Position numbers and translations under genes: made by a program. The notes beneath the pieces are model-generated. The model was not told the origin of the DNA. It did not search any database and saw nothing but the letters and a program-made list of their open reading frames with translations. DNA of 49,130 nucleotides from an uncultured Chitinophagaceae bacterium (GTDB taxonomy: Bacteria > Bacteroidota > Bacteroidia > Chitinophagales > Chitinophagaceae), in assembly GCA_903895845.1 (NCBI GenBank), contig CAITVK010000111.1, positions 1 to 49,130 on the forward strand, read 5' to 3'. This document shows positions 8,585 to 18,100 of the stretch, piece by piece; the stretch's first letter is position 1, and every line of letters starts with the position of its first letter.

Positions 8585-9307
8585 CTATTTGACGATGAGG
8601 TTATTTTCTATGATGTTTGTAACGTGTTTATCCTGCAAGCAATCCATGTACTGCAACACAGACGACGCTTCCGAAATTGAAACCGACGTGATACTTACCG
8701 TAAGCATGGCATTATCTCTATTCATCTTTAGCCCAAAAACTGTATTCCCTTTGCCTGTATTGGTATGAAAATGAATCATCTCTTCCTGATTTGGTGAAAG
8801 ATTACTTGCAATAAACTCCTTAAACCACTGCTTTCTGGCAGTAATCATTTCGGTATTGTACAACGTCACCGACGACCAGATATAACATTGTGTAGTATTC
8901 AGCATGGTTATAACGGCTTCCATACCATCCCACACACATTCATACAAATGCTTGTTGATGTACAATACCAACGTGCAGTTTTCTATTCCTTCAAAATCAA
9001 AATCCTTCAAAGTTTCGTAAGGAACTTCACTATCAAACAAAGCAGGTAGGATACTACCTCTGCTATACAGATACTGCTCTTTGGGAAGGTGCTTTTTATA
9101 CGCCCCGTTCAGCAATACACCTGCATCACCTTTGTCGTTGACAATAAACCAGGTGCCACCTGCTTTGGCATCAACAGGATAAAACAGCGTTCCATTATGT
9201 GTTTGAAATTGTTGAGGAGGTATTGCGGCAGGTCGCACAAGTTTCTCATCCCGATTGCTGGTAATGATTACTTTATTGCCCACAGGCACAAAACTTACTG
9301 TGCACAT
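8585..9307 (-). CDS. NRDE (TANGO2-like) family protein
   Basis: 240 aa. It starts MCTVSFVPVGNKVIITSNRDEK, which contains the family hallmark: Cys2 as an Ntn-type N-terminal residue and the NRDE motif (here S-N-R-D-E), followed by the GGTWFIVNDKGDAGVLLNG motif. TANGO2/NRDE proteins are widespread; bacterial roles are poorly defined, with haem handling proposed for homologues. Its start overlaps the end of the DinB gene by 13 bp, so the two are translated in a coupled way. Confidence 0.9.
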   Translation of the reverse strand: MCTVSFVPVGNKVIITSNRDEKLVRPAAIPPQQFQTHNGTLFYPVDAKAGGTWFIVNDKGDAGVLLNGAYKKHLPKEQYLYSRGSILPALFDSEVPYETLKDFDFEGIENCTLVLYINKHLYECVWDGMEAVITMLNTTQCYIWSSVTLYNTEMITARKQWFKEFIASNLSPNQEEMIHFHTNTGKGNTVFGLKMNRDNAMLTVSITSVSISEASSVLQYMDCLQDKHVTNIIENNLIVK

Positions 9308-9759
9308 GACTGTCTGTATTTGATGGTGGAAGGTGCTACACCAAAGGATTCATTTAATTGATAGCCACCTATTTCATTGATGCCCACCCGTATCAATGCG
9401 AGGTGATGAATGGTGTGTTCATCGCAATAAAACAACTCACGGGTAAAGCTGGTGGCAAAGCTGTCCTCGTTGTTGATGAGTGCCATTTGTTTATCCTTTC
9501 TTTCTACACTTGCCAATATGCGTTGAAGGCATTCTACGGCATAATCGGGCGAACTTTCAATCACAATATCCCTCTTTCGTTTGGCATAGTCCACGCTGCC
9601 TTCACTATAGCCTGCCAGCAGGCATTGGTACATTTCTATCGAATGACGTACGTGTTGCCCAATGGTTGCCCTGTTCAGTATCTGTGAAGGACGTGTGTAA
9701 TGTTCGGCTTCGACTATACACAAAAAGTCGATTAGTTCTTGTATCACGGTGGTTGTCAT
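9295..9759 (-). CDS. DinB-like four-helix metal-binding protein
   Basis: 154 aa. The DinB/YfiT fold is suggested by three spaced His elements: TIGQHVRHSIEMY (residues about 28-40), and EHTIHHLALIRVG near residue 115. Such proteins bind a divalent metal and often act as thiol-dependent transferases in low-molecular-weight thiol metabolism; the substrate here is unknown. The gene is in an operon: 12 bp after the DoxX gene, and overlapping the NRDE gene by 13 bp. Confidence 0.85.
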   Translation of the reverse strand: MTTTVIQELIDFLCIVEAEHYTRPSQILNRATIGQHVRHSIEMYQCLLAGYSEGSVDYAKRKRDIVIESSPDYAVECLQRILASVERKDKQMALINNEDSFATSFTRELFYCDEHTIHHLALIRVGINEIGGYQLNESFGVAPSTIKYRQSCAQ

Positions 9760-9771
9760 ACGTAGAAAGTT

Positions 9772-10161
9772 TTATTTTATGTTGATTAATGAGAGCAGTT
9801 TCTTTCTTCCATCCCAGATGAGGTATAGCGATGCAACTGTTACCAACACCGCATAGATAAACAGTTGACCGTGGTCGCCCATTACCTCTATTCCGAGGAT
9901 AAATAAATGCGATGCAATGGCCCCAGCCATCACGCCAACAGCTAATACAGCACCATATACGGATGTTTTTGGGAAAAGGATTAGTAAGGAAGCAATTAAT
10001 TCGGCGATACCAGAACCAATTCTTCCTGCTGCACCAAGATGTACTTTGTCGAAGATATATACTGATTCAGGCGCAGCCGTAAACTTAAAGAAAAGGGTTT
10101 GTAACATGATGATAGCGGCTACTAAGCGGCATACCCAGATTAAAATTTTTGTTGTTTGCAT
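9772..10161 (-). CDS. DoxX-like integral membrane protein
   Basis: 129 aa with four predicted membrane helices (LIWVCRLVAAIIMLQTLFFK; ELIASLLILF; YGAVLAVGVMAGAIASHLFI; LFIYAVLVTVASLYLIW) and the charged GAAGRIGSGIAELIA loop common in DoxX proteins. Family members are linked to redox or quinone-related membrane functions in several bacteria. It is the first gene of the four-gene operon DoxX, DinB, NRDE, ATP-grasp. Confidence 0.85.
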   Translation of the reverse strand: MQTTKILIWVCRLVAAIIMLQTLFFKFTAAPESVYIFDKVHLGAAGRIGSGIAELIASLLILFPKTSVYGAVLAVGVMAGAIASHLFILGIEVMGDHGQLFIYAVLVTVASLYLIWDGRKKLLSLINIK

Positions 10162-10209
10162 TGTTATTTGTTTAGTTGTTAGTTAAGAAAAAAGAAGTTG
10201 TAGGTGGCA

Positions 10210-10290
10210 AGTCTTAAGTCATAAGTAAAAGATGAGAATTTGCAGTGTTTTTGCTTACGACTTGTGCCTCATTACTTACGACTTACGACT
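10210..10290. repeat. Imperfect inverted repeat of AAGTC-TAAGT words
   Basis: Arms 10210-10228 and 10272-10290 are complementary at 17 of 19 positions. Both arms are made of near-repeated AGTC(G/T)TAAGT words. The element follows the YHS gene's 3' end and precedes the DoxX operon, both on the minus strand, so it may act as a terminator or mRNA-stabilising hairpin. Confidence 0.7.
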
Positions 10291-10302
10291 CATGCTTGTT
10301 AT

Positions 10303-10773
10303 TTATTTGAAACTCTTTGCCCAGTTGGCATCTGCGTTCTTCATCAGGTGGGCTTCGTCCTTATCCCAGCTCTTTTTGGTGTTGGTGAAGTACTTGTTGT
10401 AGAAGAGATATAGCTTGCCGTTTGCTATTTTAAAGGTCTCGGGGTCTACTTCTACTTTGCTGCCGTCGTTTCCCATGGCGTAGGCACACCATCCGCCATA
10501 TTGTGGTTCGTACTTGGAGGGGTTGGCTTTAAATGCATCCCTGTTGGCAGCACTTGCAAAGTAATAGTTGATGCCTTGGTAGTTGGTGGCAAAGGCAGGT
10601 TTACCTTCTACTGCTTTTCCTGAAACAAAGTAGGCCACTGGGTCATAGCCTTTGATGGCTAGTTGCTTGCTCGATACATTGTATTGAGCCAATCGCTGTG
10701 TTGATTTGTCGGTTTGTGCAAAAGCTCCTACGAACAGGAGGCTGACGATACTTAGTACTAATACGCTTTTCAT
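10303..10773 (-). CDS. Secreted YHS-domain protein
   Basis: 156 aa. An N-terminal signal peptide (MKSVLVLSIVSLLFVGAFAQ) is followed by a YHS domain: LAIKGYDPVAYF, GINYYFASAANRDAFKANPSKYEPQYGGWCAYAM. The YHS motif (named for Tyr-His-Ser) is often metal-associated and is common in periplasmic proteins of Bacteroidota that sit near other redox or metal genes. The remaining C-terminal part (VDPETFKIANGKLYLFYNKYFTNTKKSW) matches the usual layout of the family. It stands alone; the inverted repeat at 10210-10290 separates it from the DoxX operon. Confidence 0.9.
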   Translation of the reverse strand: MKSVLVLSIVSLLFVGAFAQTDKSTQRLAQYNVSSKQLAIKGYDPVAYFVSGKAVEGKPAFATNYQGINYYFASAANRDAFKANPSKYEPQYGGWCAYAMGNDGSKVEVDPETFKIANGKLYLFYNKYFTNTKKSWDKDEAHLMKNADANWAKSFK

Positions 10774-10969
10774 TGTTGTTTATATTTTTGTTTAAACTGT
10801 TTTAATTGATAAACCTTATATCAATTCTTCAGATACTATTACGAAGGATGCATTATTACCTTACAATGATAGTAAAAAAATTTTGTTAAAGGGAAAGATA
10901 AAGATTAATAATACAATAAGATAATAAACTGACAGTCTATAACTTCGGCGCAATCATCAGACTTGTTGT

Positions 10970-13027
10970 ATGGTTAGACTTATCAGTCTTTTTGTTTTAT
11001 TGTCTTTTATTTGCAGCAGTCTCTTTGCGCAAATAGCTGTGCCATGCACTACTTTGGGGCAAACCCCATCTACGGCTTTCCCTGTATGTGGTACCAATAC
11101 TTTCAATCAGGACTCAGTTCCACCCTGTGGTGGCACAACCATACCTGTTCCACCCTGTCCAACTTTTGTTGTAGTAAACAACATCAGGTATCAGATTAGC
11201 TATACCGACATCAATCCCTACTGGTATAAGTTCACCTGTTTCAAAACTGGTACACTTGGCTTTACGCTTACGCCAAACAATTTGAGTGATGATTACGACT
11301 GGCAGTTGTTTGATATTACAGGGCATGATCCGAATGAGGTGTACACCAATACAGCCTTGTTCTTCTCCTGCAACTGGTCGGGTAATACAGGTATAACTGG
11401 AGCAAATAGTTCGGGTCAGTCACTCAACAACTGCGGTGGCACAGATTATCCAACCATCAGTGCCATGCCTACTGTTACCGCAAAACACGATTACCTTTTG
11501 TTGGTCAGTCATTTCACCAGCACCAACCAATCCGGCTATAAGCTTGCCTTCGATGGTGGTACTGCCAGCATTACCGATACAACGCCACCACAGTTGCGTG
11601 CTGCAAGAGCCCCATGCGATGGTACTATCATCTATATCAAGCTGAATAAGAAAATGAAGTGCGGAAGTATTGCCGCTGATGGAAGCGATTTCATTATCAA
11701 TACAAAGCAATCTAATATCATCAGTGCCAGTGGCGTTAAATGTGATGGATCCTTCGATACAGACTCCGTGTTATTGGTGTTGAACAATCCGATTACGCCT
11801 GGCAAATACACCATTCACATCAAAAATGGCAGTGACGGCAACACCATTCTAGACATCTGCGACAATCAGATCCCTCCGGGTGACTCCTTGCCTGTTACCA
11901 TCTATCCGCAATTTCCTACACCGATGGATACACTCAGTATCACCCAATGCAAACCCACTCAACTTACGCTAACATTTAATAAAAACATACAATGCAGCAC
12001 AATTGCAACCGATGGCAGCGACTTTATCATTAAAGGCAACCATCCGGTACCTGTGGATAGTGCCTATGGTAATTGCGATGAGAATGGTTTTACACAGTCC
12101 ATTACCGTAAGGTTTAAAAAGCCGATAACGCTTGACGGCATGGATACTATTTATCTCAAAAAAGGCATTGATGGCAATACCCTCATCAACGAGTGCGGCA
12201 AGGAAAGTGTTGTGGGCAATTATCTGCCTTTTATTACCTACGATACGGTGTCGGCGGCATTTACCTCAGTTATTAACTTTGGCTGTACCATTGCAGATAT
12301 CACTTTTAGGAATGCGGTCAACAACCATAAAAACAATTGGTTATGGCAGTTTTCTGATGGGGCAACGGATACTATCCCAAGTTTCTCCAGGCAGTTGCCT
12401 ATCACATATCTGATAGACACTGTTCATCTCAACGTATCTAATGGCATTTGTACCGACAGTACTTTTCAGATAGTGAATCTTTTGTTTGATACGCTAAAGG
12501 CAATCTTCGAGATACCTGAGTTCTATTGCCCCAATGATAATTTTATTGTGCAAGATCAAAGCTCGGGCAAGATTAGTAGTTATCTGTGGGAATATAGCGA
12601 TGGCGAAACAAGTACACTCCCCAACCCGCCGATGCGTACGTTTCCGGTACCTGGTCTGGAGGAAAAAGACTATACACTTACGCTAAAAGTTACCAATAGT
12701 ATTGGCTGCATCGATTCGGCTTCTCACATCACCCGGGTGATGCAGAGTTGTTATATTGGTGTGCCTTCTGTGTTTACGCCCGACTCTAGGGAGGGGCATC
12801 GGAAGCTGTACCCAGAGGGTATTTTCAAAGCTATTGATTTCACTTTTGTAGTGTACAATCGCTTTGGACAGCAAGTATTCATCTCTCATAACTTCGATAA
12901 CCAATGGGATGGTACCATCAATGGCAATCCGCAGCCATCGGGTACTTATGTATGGATGCTTAGCTATCGGAGTTCATTAGACAGTCCTCCAATCTTCAAA
13001 AAAGGAACAACTGTATTATTGAGGTAG
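10970..13027 (+). CDS. Cell-surface protein with PKD-like repeats and T9SS type B sorting domain
   Basis: 685 aa. The signal peptide is MVRLISLFVLLSFICSSLFAQ. Two Ig-like repeats of about 115 aa follow, each with a Cys-containing start (KCGSIAADGSDFII at about 225 and QCSTIATDGSDFII at about 343). Then come two PKD-type segments (WLWQFSDGATD; YLWEYSDGETST). The C-terminus (PSVFTPDSREG...FVVYNRFGQQVF...WDGTINGNPQPSGTYVW) is the gliding-motility-associated (CHU_C / type B) sorting domain that sends proteins out through T9SS. It probably acts as an adhesin or surface-layer component; the ligand is unknown. A near -7 box (TATAACTTCG region, about 10938) may be the promoter. Confidence 0.92.
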   Translation: MVRLISLFVLLSFICSSLFAQIAVPCTTLGQTPSTAFPVCGTNTFNQDSVPPCGGTTIPVPPCPTFVVVNNIRYQISYTDINPYWYKFTCFKTGTLGFTLTPNNLSDDYDWQLFDITGHDPNEVYTNTALFFSCNWSGNTGITGANSSGQSLNNCGGTDYPTISAMPTVTAKHDYLLLVSHFTSTNQSGYKLAFDGGTASITDTTPPQLRAARAPCDGTIIYIKLNKKMKCGSIAADGSDFIINTKQSNIISASGVKCDGSFDTDSVLLVLNNPITPGKYTIHIKNGSDGNTILDICDNQIPPGDSLPVTIYPQFPTPMDTLSITQCKPTQLTLTFNKNIQCSTIATDGSDFIIKGNHPVPVDSAYGNCDENGFTQSITVRFKKPITLDGMDTIYLKKGIDGNTLINECGKESVVGNYLPFITYDTVSAAFTSVINFGCTIADITFRNAVNNHKNNWLWQFSDGATDTIPSFSRQLPITYLIDTVHLNVSNGICTDSTFQIVNLLFDTLKAIFEIPEFYCPNDNFIVQDQSSGKISSYLWEYSDGETSTLPNPPMRTFPVPGLEEKDYTLTLKVTNSIGCIDSASHITRVMQSCYIGVPSVFTPDSREGHRKLYPEGIFKAIDFTFVVYNRFGQQVFISHNFDNQWDGTINGNPQPSGTYVWMLSYRSSLDSPPIFKKGTTVLLR

Positions 13028-13052
13028 CAGCTTTTTGGAACGAAATAAAGTG

Positions 13053-13299
13053 TTTGCCCTGTTGCTCGTACGAGGATAACAGCAAATGATTCAATTTCCC
13101 CTGTTCCTCGTACTAGGATAAGAGCAAACGACTCGGTTTGCCCTGTTGCTCGTATGAGGATAACGACAAATGATTCAATTTTCCCTGTTCCTCGTACGAG
13201 GATAGCAGCAAATGATTCAGTTTGCCCTGATGCTCGTTGGAGGATGACAGCAAATCACTTCATTTGCCCTGATACCCGCATCGGTATGACAGCAAATAC
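13053..13299. repeat. 42-bp tandem array, six copies
   Basis: Copies begin at 13053, 13095, 13137, 13179, 13221 and 13263 (last one about 37 bp). Each starts TTTGCCCTG or a close variant and holds a central palindrome: CCTCGTACGAGG in copy 4, CTCGTACGAG in copy 1. In copy 6 the palindrome is changed but still pairs (ATACC-cgcatc-GGTAT). CTGTT before and AACAG after the core also pair in copy 1. It lies between the T9SS protein stop and the promoter of the beta-helix gene. Confidence 0.9.
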
Positions 13300-13384
13300 T
13301 TTTTTGGGTATCGCTTGCCTTATCGGACAGAATAAGAAATAATTGAATTCAATAAACAAATGAATCAATACCTAGTCCATGGGC

Positions 13385-13392
13385 TATATTTG
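13385..13392 (+). promoter_or_regulatory. -7 promoter box for the beta-helix gene
   Basis: TATATTTG matches the Bacteroidota TAnnTTTG consensus exactly and lies 37 bp before the ATG at 13430. It falls inside the longer reading that begins at 13379, which supports the downstream start. No clear TTTG -33 box is present. Confidence 0.55.
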
Positions 13393-13429
13393 GTTCAATA
13401 AATTAATCAGTCACAACACTACTTGCTTC

Positions 13430-14938
13430 ATGAAACAACTACTTCAAATCGTTATCGCCTTTCTCGTATTTATTTTCAATGCGCAGGCCCAGGTAACTTC
13501 TAGCTGGGTGAAGATTGATAAAGACAATAAACTGTCCTATTACAAAGATTCGGTTGGTAACCGCATCCCCGACTTCACCGCAGTAGGCTACCGGGGTGGT
13601 ACTGCCACATTTCCAACGGGTCGCTTGGTTGCCACCCTTTCCCCTAGCGGTGGCGATGATACCCACAGGCTGCAACAACTGATTGACAGCGTAAGCAATC
13701 TGCCAACAACTGATATCCCTAAGGTTATCCTGCTCACCAAAGGCAATTACACCATCGCTTCTACCATTAAAATAAATACGAACGGGCTGATTATAAGAGG
13801 CGAGGGAAGTAATGAAGATGGTACCGTTATCACCTACACAGCCACCAAACAAAGCGACTTGCTGGTGGTGGAAGGAAAGGGAAAGCTATCGACGGCAGAA
13901 GGAAAGTCTGAACGGATTACAGACGATTATGTGCCTGTGGGCGCTTACCAGTTCCGGGTGAAACATGCCAGTTCTTTTACGGTGAATGAGCCTGTGGTGG
14001 TGAGGCGGATTGCAACTGATGGATGGATACATGCTATTGGGATGGACAATATACAAGACCTGCGTGATGGTGGCAGGAACTGGGAGGCAAAAGGTTTTGA
14101 CCAGGACTTTGAACGGATTGTGACCAGCGTGGATAAACAGACTGGCACCATCACCATCAATGCCCCCATCGTCATGCCGATGGATGCCAGATATGGCGGC
14201 GGACTGTTGATGCCGTATAGTTTTAAGGGGCGTATCTCGGAGGTAGGCATCGAGAACCTGCGGATGATTTCTACTTATTCCAACGAAACGGACGAACAGC
14301 ACGGTTGGTGTGCTATCAAGATAGAGGCTGCGGAAAACTGTTGGGTGCAGAATGTTGTATCGGTGCATTTTGGGACAAGCTGCGTAAACATCGGCAGTTC
14401 GTCCAAGAATAATACGGTCAGGAATTGCGTTTGCCTGGATCCTGTTTCAATCATCACCGGCGGCAGGCGATATTCGTTTAATTGCGATGGTCAGCTCAAC
14501 CTGTTCCAGAACTGTACGGCGCGCAATGGGCGTCACGACTTTGTAACAGGGGGAAGGGTTTGTGGTCCTAATGTATTTACGTATTGTACCGCCACACTCA
14601 CTCATGCAGACATTGGTCCGCACCATCGTTGGGCAGTAGGTACGCTATATGATAACGTAACTTCCGACGGTGCCATCAATGCGCAGGATAGGGGTAACTG
14701 GGGCACTGGTCATGGATGGAGCGGGGCGTATCAGGTATTCTGGAACTGCATCTCGGCAGAGGCGGCAATACAAAATCCACCGATGGCGTACAACTGGAAC
14801 ATAGGCTATAAGGGAGAAAATAAAGGCGCCAAACTGGTACGCAACAATGGTGTATGGGAAGCTATCAATGTGGGTGGGGTTACGCCAGCATCCCTATACA
14901 AAGCACAGATGGCAGAAGTGTGGATGGGGAAGAAGTAG
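13430..14938 (+). CDS. Secreted right-handed beta-helix (pectate-lyase-like) protein
   Basis: 502 aa from the chosen ATG at 13430, which gives a clean signal peptide (MKQLLQIVIAFLVFIFNAQAQ). The mature part begins like a pectate-lyase superfamily protein (PDFTAVGYRGG; DDTHRLQQLIDSV; KGNYTIASTIKINTNGLIIRGEG) and continues with beta-helix-type runs (IENLRMIST, AENCWVQNVVS, NNTVRNCVCLDP, NLFQNCTARNGRHDF, GPNVFTYCTATLT). These short Asn- and Cys-rich turns fit stacked helix coils. It is probably a polysaccharide lyase or hydrolase, or a glycan-binding relative; catalytic residues cannot be assigned by eye. A longer reading from 13379 would place the promoter inside the gene. Confidence 0.8.
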   Translation: MKQLLQIVIAFLVFIFNAQAQVTSSWVKIDKDNKLSYYKDSVGNRIPDFTAVGYRGGTATFPTGRLVATLSPSGGDDTHRLQQLIDSVSNLPTTDIPKVILLTKGNYTIASTIKINTNGLIIRGEGSNEDGTVITYTATKQSDLLVVEGKGKLSTAEGKSERITDDYVPVGAYQFRVKHASSFTVNEPVVVRRIATDGWIHAIGMDNIQDLRDGGRNWEAKGFDQDFERIVTSVDKQTGTITINAPIVMPMDARYGGGLLMPYSFKGRISEVGIENLRMISTYSNETDEQHGWCAIKIEAAENCWVQNVVSVHFGTSCVNIGSSSKNNTVRNCVCLDPVSIITGGRRYSFNCDGQLNLFQNCTARNGRHDFVTGGRVCGPNVFTYCTATLTHADIGPHHRWAVGTLYDNVTSDGAINAQDRGNWGTGHGWSGAYQVFWNCISAEAAIQNPPMAYNWNIGYKGENKGAKLVRNNGVWEAINVGGVTPASLYKAQMAEVWMGKK

Positions 14939-14952
14939 AGGGGTGGGGGTAG

Positions 14953-15027
14953 GTTGCAGGTTACTAGTTACCAGTTTCAGGATGCAAGTTGCCAATTACC
15001 TGCATTCTGTAACCTGAAACCTGCAAC
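14953..15027. repeat. Imperfect inverted repeat after the beta-helix gene
   Basis: GTTGCAGGTT (14953-14962) pairs with AACCTGCAAC (15018-15027), and GTTTCAGG (14974-14981) pairs with CCTGAAAC (15013-15020). The two pairings compete. It is built of near-repeated 'GTTGCAGGTT' words, like the other 3'-end elements of this window, and may be a terminator. Confidence 0.6.
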
Positions 15028-15163
15028 TTGTATTCTATTTCGCTTACGCCTTCCAAAACTAAGTGTCTTCCACTCATCACAGGAAAACACCGCAAAATGT
15101 GTTTAACAACTAAAATCGGCGACCGCTGAAATAAATTCGACAAAAGGAAGAATAGATAGCCTC

Positions 15164-15171
15164 TATGTTTG
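15164..15171 (+). promoter_or_regulatory. -7 promoter box for the DUF5916 gene
   Basis: TATGTTTG matches TAnnTTTG and lies 19 bp before the ATG at 15191, the short leader typical of the phylum. A -33 box is not obvious. Confidence 0.5.
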
Positions 15172-15190
15172 CAACATACAACTACAGACT

Positions 15191-17629
15191 ATGAGGTTAC
15201 GTTTACTTACGCTGTTTTTATTCAGCTTTGTGCTTCTACAAGCACAGGTGGATACGAGCATCCACCTAAAACTTCCTGCTACAAAGACTACGCAAAAGAT
15301 CATCATTGATGGTGATATCAGTGATGAAGCATGGAAAACGGCTCCATTGGCAACGCACTTTGTGGAGCGTCAACCTACTTTTGGTAAGCCCGAACGTTAC
15401 GAAAATCGTACAGAAATCAAGATTCTCTATGACGATGATGCCATCTATATATCGGGTTATTGCCACGAAAGCAGCAAGGATAGCGTGTCTAGTGAACTAG
15501 TGGGACGGGATATGATTGGAGCCAACGACTTTGTAGGCGTATTGTTTGATACTTATAATGATAAGATAAATGGTTTTGGCTATTATGTAACGCCATTGGG
15601 GGAACAGTACGATGCCAAATACTCGTCTACCGGGGAAGATGGCACGTGGAATAGTGTTTATCAGACAGCATCGAAGATTGTGGGGGATGGCTGGACGTTT
15701 GAAATGAAAGTGCCTTACTCCGCCATCAGGTTTAGCAATGGTAAGGTTCAGAACTGGGGCATAAATATGTTTAGGAGAAGGAAGAAGGCTGGTGAGAACC
15801 TCACCTGGAACCCCATCAACCAAAAGGAGTATTCTTTCTTTGCCCAGTTTGGCTTGTGGACGGATATTAAAGACATTAAGCCGCCGGTACGGTTGTCGTT
15901 TTCGCCTTATCTGTCCACCGACATCACCAATTATCCCTACAATACCCCCGGAGTATCCAATACCACTACGGCTGTAAATGGCGGTATGGATGTGAAGTAC
16001 GGTATCAATCAGGCATTTACCTTGGATATGACGCTGGTGCCAGATTTTGGACAAGTGCAGAGTGATAATCACATCCTTAACCTTTCCCCTTTTGAAGTGA
16101 AATACAACGAATACCGTAGTTTTTTTACAGAGGGAACAGAGCTTTTCTCAAAAGGGAATGTGTTTTACAGCAGGCGGATTGGTGGGATGCCCATCCACTT
16201 CTATGATGTACAAAATAACTTGCCAACGGGGGACAGCATCATCAAAAATCCAACGTCCAGCAAAATTATCAATGCTACCAAAGTGAGTGGTCGCACTGCT
16301 GGCGGACTAGGAATCGGCGTTTTGAATGCGGTAACTGATGCCCAATATGCCACCATACTGGATGCGAATAAACACCAGTATCAGGTACAGACGACCCCAC
16401 TGACCAACTACAATATCCTTGTATTTGACCAGAGTTTGAAACACAACTCGAGTGTATCAATCATAAACACCAACGTCTCCCGCAACAGCAGGGACTATAA
16501 TGCCAATGTAACAACGGGACTTTGGGACTTATATGATAAGAAAGTGAAGTGGAACTTCTTTGGGAAGCTAGCTACTAGTCAGTTGTACGGCGATAGTGCG
16601 CATGGTGGGCAAGTGGGCGGATATACCTACAATGTGAACTTTGCCAAAGTGAGCGGCAACTTCAATTTTACACTAACGGAAGACTTTGCCGATAATAAAT
16701 ATACGCATCAGGATTTGGGGTATTTCACCAACAATAACTACTTCGATCATACACTTTATCTGGGCTATAAATGGTTGAAGCCCCATTCTTTTTACAACAA
16801 TATGTACTTCAACTTCAACCTATACTATTCTCAACATTACGAACCGAGGGACTATCAGAGTGTGCAGTTGAATACAAACGTAAATGGACAATTCAAGAGT
16901 CTGGGATATTACTATGTTACCTTGAATGTGAATGCAGAACAGCACGATTATTACGAACCACGCACAGATGGATACTATTTCAAAAGACCAGGAAGCTGGA
17001 TGCTAGGGTTTTATATTCAGAGCAACGACGCAAAGCAGTTCTCTTATAACTATGGCCTTTTTCATAGGTTCTTTCATACAAATGGCTCTACCTCTGATGA
17101 AATTGATTTAACAGCGCAATACAGGTTTAATAAGAAGCTTTCTGCTAATATCAATAGCACTATTACCTCTCAAAACAATAGTCTGGGCTTTGCTACCAAC
17201 GTGAACGATAGTGTCATCTTTGCACTGAGAAAGGTTAGAAGCGTGGAGAATATTCTTTCAGCTAAGTACAACTTTACCAATACAATGGGTATTAGTTTCC
17301 GCTTGAGACACTATTGGAGCGAGTTGGGCAACCAAAAGTTTTTTGTTTTGTCGAACGATGGAAACCTGACAAAGACAGCTGGAATAAGCACCAATGCAGA
17401 TGACAACGAAAACTACTTCAATATAGATATGGTGTACACCTGGCAGTTTAGATTGGGAAGTTTCTTCACGATAACCTGGAAGAATGCCATCGCTACACAA
17501 GATGCGCTCATCAATCATACTTATGCCCAAAACTTCAATAGCACACTTGGTAGCCCAGAGCAGAACATTATCTCCTTTAAATTGATTTACTTTTTGGATT
17601 ATCTGGACTTGAAGAAGCATAATAAATAG
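15191..17629 (+). CDS. DUF5916 outer-membrane protein with CBM9-like N-terminus
   Basis: 812 aa. A signal peptide (MRLRLLTLFLFSFVLLQAQ) is followed by a family-9 carbohydrate-binding-like domain (about residues 30-220: IIIDGDISDEAWKTAPLATHFVERQP; ILYDDDAIYISGYCHE; DGWTFEMKVPYSAIRF; NWGINMFRRRKK). The remainder is the DUF5916 region (YGINQAFTLDMTLVPDFGQVQSD; LSPFEVKYNEYRSFFTEGTELF) and then a long series of alternating aromatic and polar strands ending in FKLIYFLDYLDL, which fits an outer-membrane beta-barrel. Homologues are abundant in Bacteroidota, probably in the uptake or sensing of glycans or peptides, but no activity is established. Confidence 0.88.
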   Translation: MRLRLLTLFLFSFVLLQAQVDTSIHLKLPATKTTQKIIIDGDISDEAWKTAPLATHFVERQPTFGKPERYENRTEIKILYDDDAIYISGYCHESSKDSVSSELVGRDMIGANDFVGVLFDTYNDKINGFGYYVTPLGEQYDAKYSSTGEDGTWNSVYQTASKIVGDGWTFEMKVPYSAIRFSNGKVQNWGINMFRRRKKAGENLTWNPINQKEYSFFAQFGLWTDIKDIKPPVRLSFSPYLSTDITNYPYNTPGVSNTTTAVNGGMDVKYGINQAFTLDMTLVPDFGQVQSDNHILNLSPFEVKYNEYRSFFTEGTELFSKGNVFYSRRIGGMPIHFYDVQNNLPTGDSIIKNPTSSKIINATKVSGRTAGGLGIGVLNAVTDAQYATILDANKHQYQVQTTPLTNYNILVFDQSLKHNSSVSIINTNVSRNSRDYNANVTTGLWDLYDKKVKWNFFGKLATSQLYGDSAHGGQVGGYTYNVNFAKVSGNFNFTLTEDFADNKYTHQDLGYFTNNNYFDHTLYLGYKWLKPHSFYNNMYFNFNLYYSQHYEPRDYQSVQLNTNVNGQFKSLGYYYVTLNVNAEQHDYYEPRTDGYYFKRPGSWMLGFYIQSNDAKQFSYNYGLFHRFFHTNGSTSDEIDLTAQYRFNKKLSANINSTITSQNNSLGFATNVNDSVIFALRKVRSVENILSAKYNFTNTMGISFRLRHYWSELGNQKFFVLSNDGNLTKTAGISTNADDNENYFNIDMVYTWQFRLGSFFTITWKNAIATQDALINHTYAQNFNSTLGSPEQNIISFKLIYFLDYLDLKKHNK

Positions 17630-17695
17630 TAAGGTTCCTGTATTGGTATATATTGCGTTGGATAAACAATCAATCAACTGATAAAACAAAAAAAC

Positions 17696-18097
17696 ATGTC
17701 AACAGGAACAAAAGAAAGTCCTTGGATACTCAAGACGCCACCGCTTTCATCGGACTTTACCATGTATAATGACATTAAGGATGGCAAGGAAATACTGGTT
17801 TGTACCGTTGGTAAAACAATACTTCACTACGACTTTCGTTGTCTTGCCGACCTGCACACTATGCTGAAAGCACATGGCGATTGGATGGAACTAGGTAGTG
17901 CCGACGAGCAGAAACCAGCAAAAGAGGGTACTGTTGAAGCTTGGGGACGATCAGAAAACAATCCCGTTGGTGGCTGGTATGGCCTGAAGAAAGGACTGCG
18001 TGGTCGTTTTGGTATGTACATTCCCCCATTGATGGAGGTGCTAGGTCTTGCAGAAGTAACCCACGACCCCAAGGGCAATAAAATGAGAGCAAAATAG
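17696..18097 (+). CDS. Small conserved hypothetical protein (possibly the DUF6855 family)
   Basis: 133 aa, soluble, no signal peptide. The sequence is compact and looks strongly conserved (SPWILKTPPLSSDF; GSADEQKPAKEGTVEAWGRS; NPVGGWYGLKKGLRGRFGMY). I recall this pattern from small uncharacterised proteins present in many bacteria and soil actinobacteria; the DUF number is from memory and uncertain. It is 66 bp after the DUF5916 gene and is followed at once by a strong hairpin at 18101-18142, so it may be the last gene of that transcript. Confidence 0.75.
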   Translation: MSTGTKESPWILKTPPLSSDFTMYNDIKDGKEILVCTVGKTILHYDFRCLADLHTMLKAHGDWMELGSADEQKPAKEGTVEAWGRSENNPVGGWYGLKKGLRGRFGMYIPPLMEVLGLAEVTHDPKGNKMRAK

Positions 18098-18100
18098 TCA

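Noticed and set aside
13379-13429. Upstream start for the beta-helix gene
   Set aside because: The extension contains the promoter box and spoils the signal peptide.
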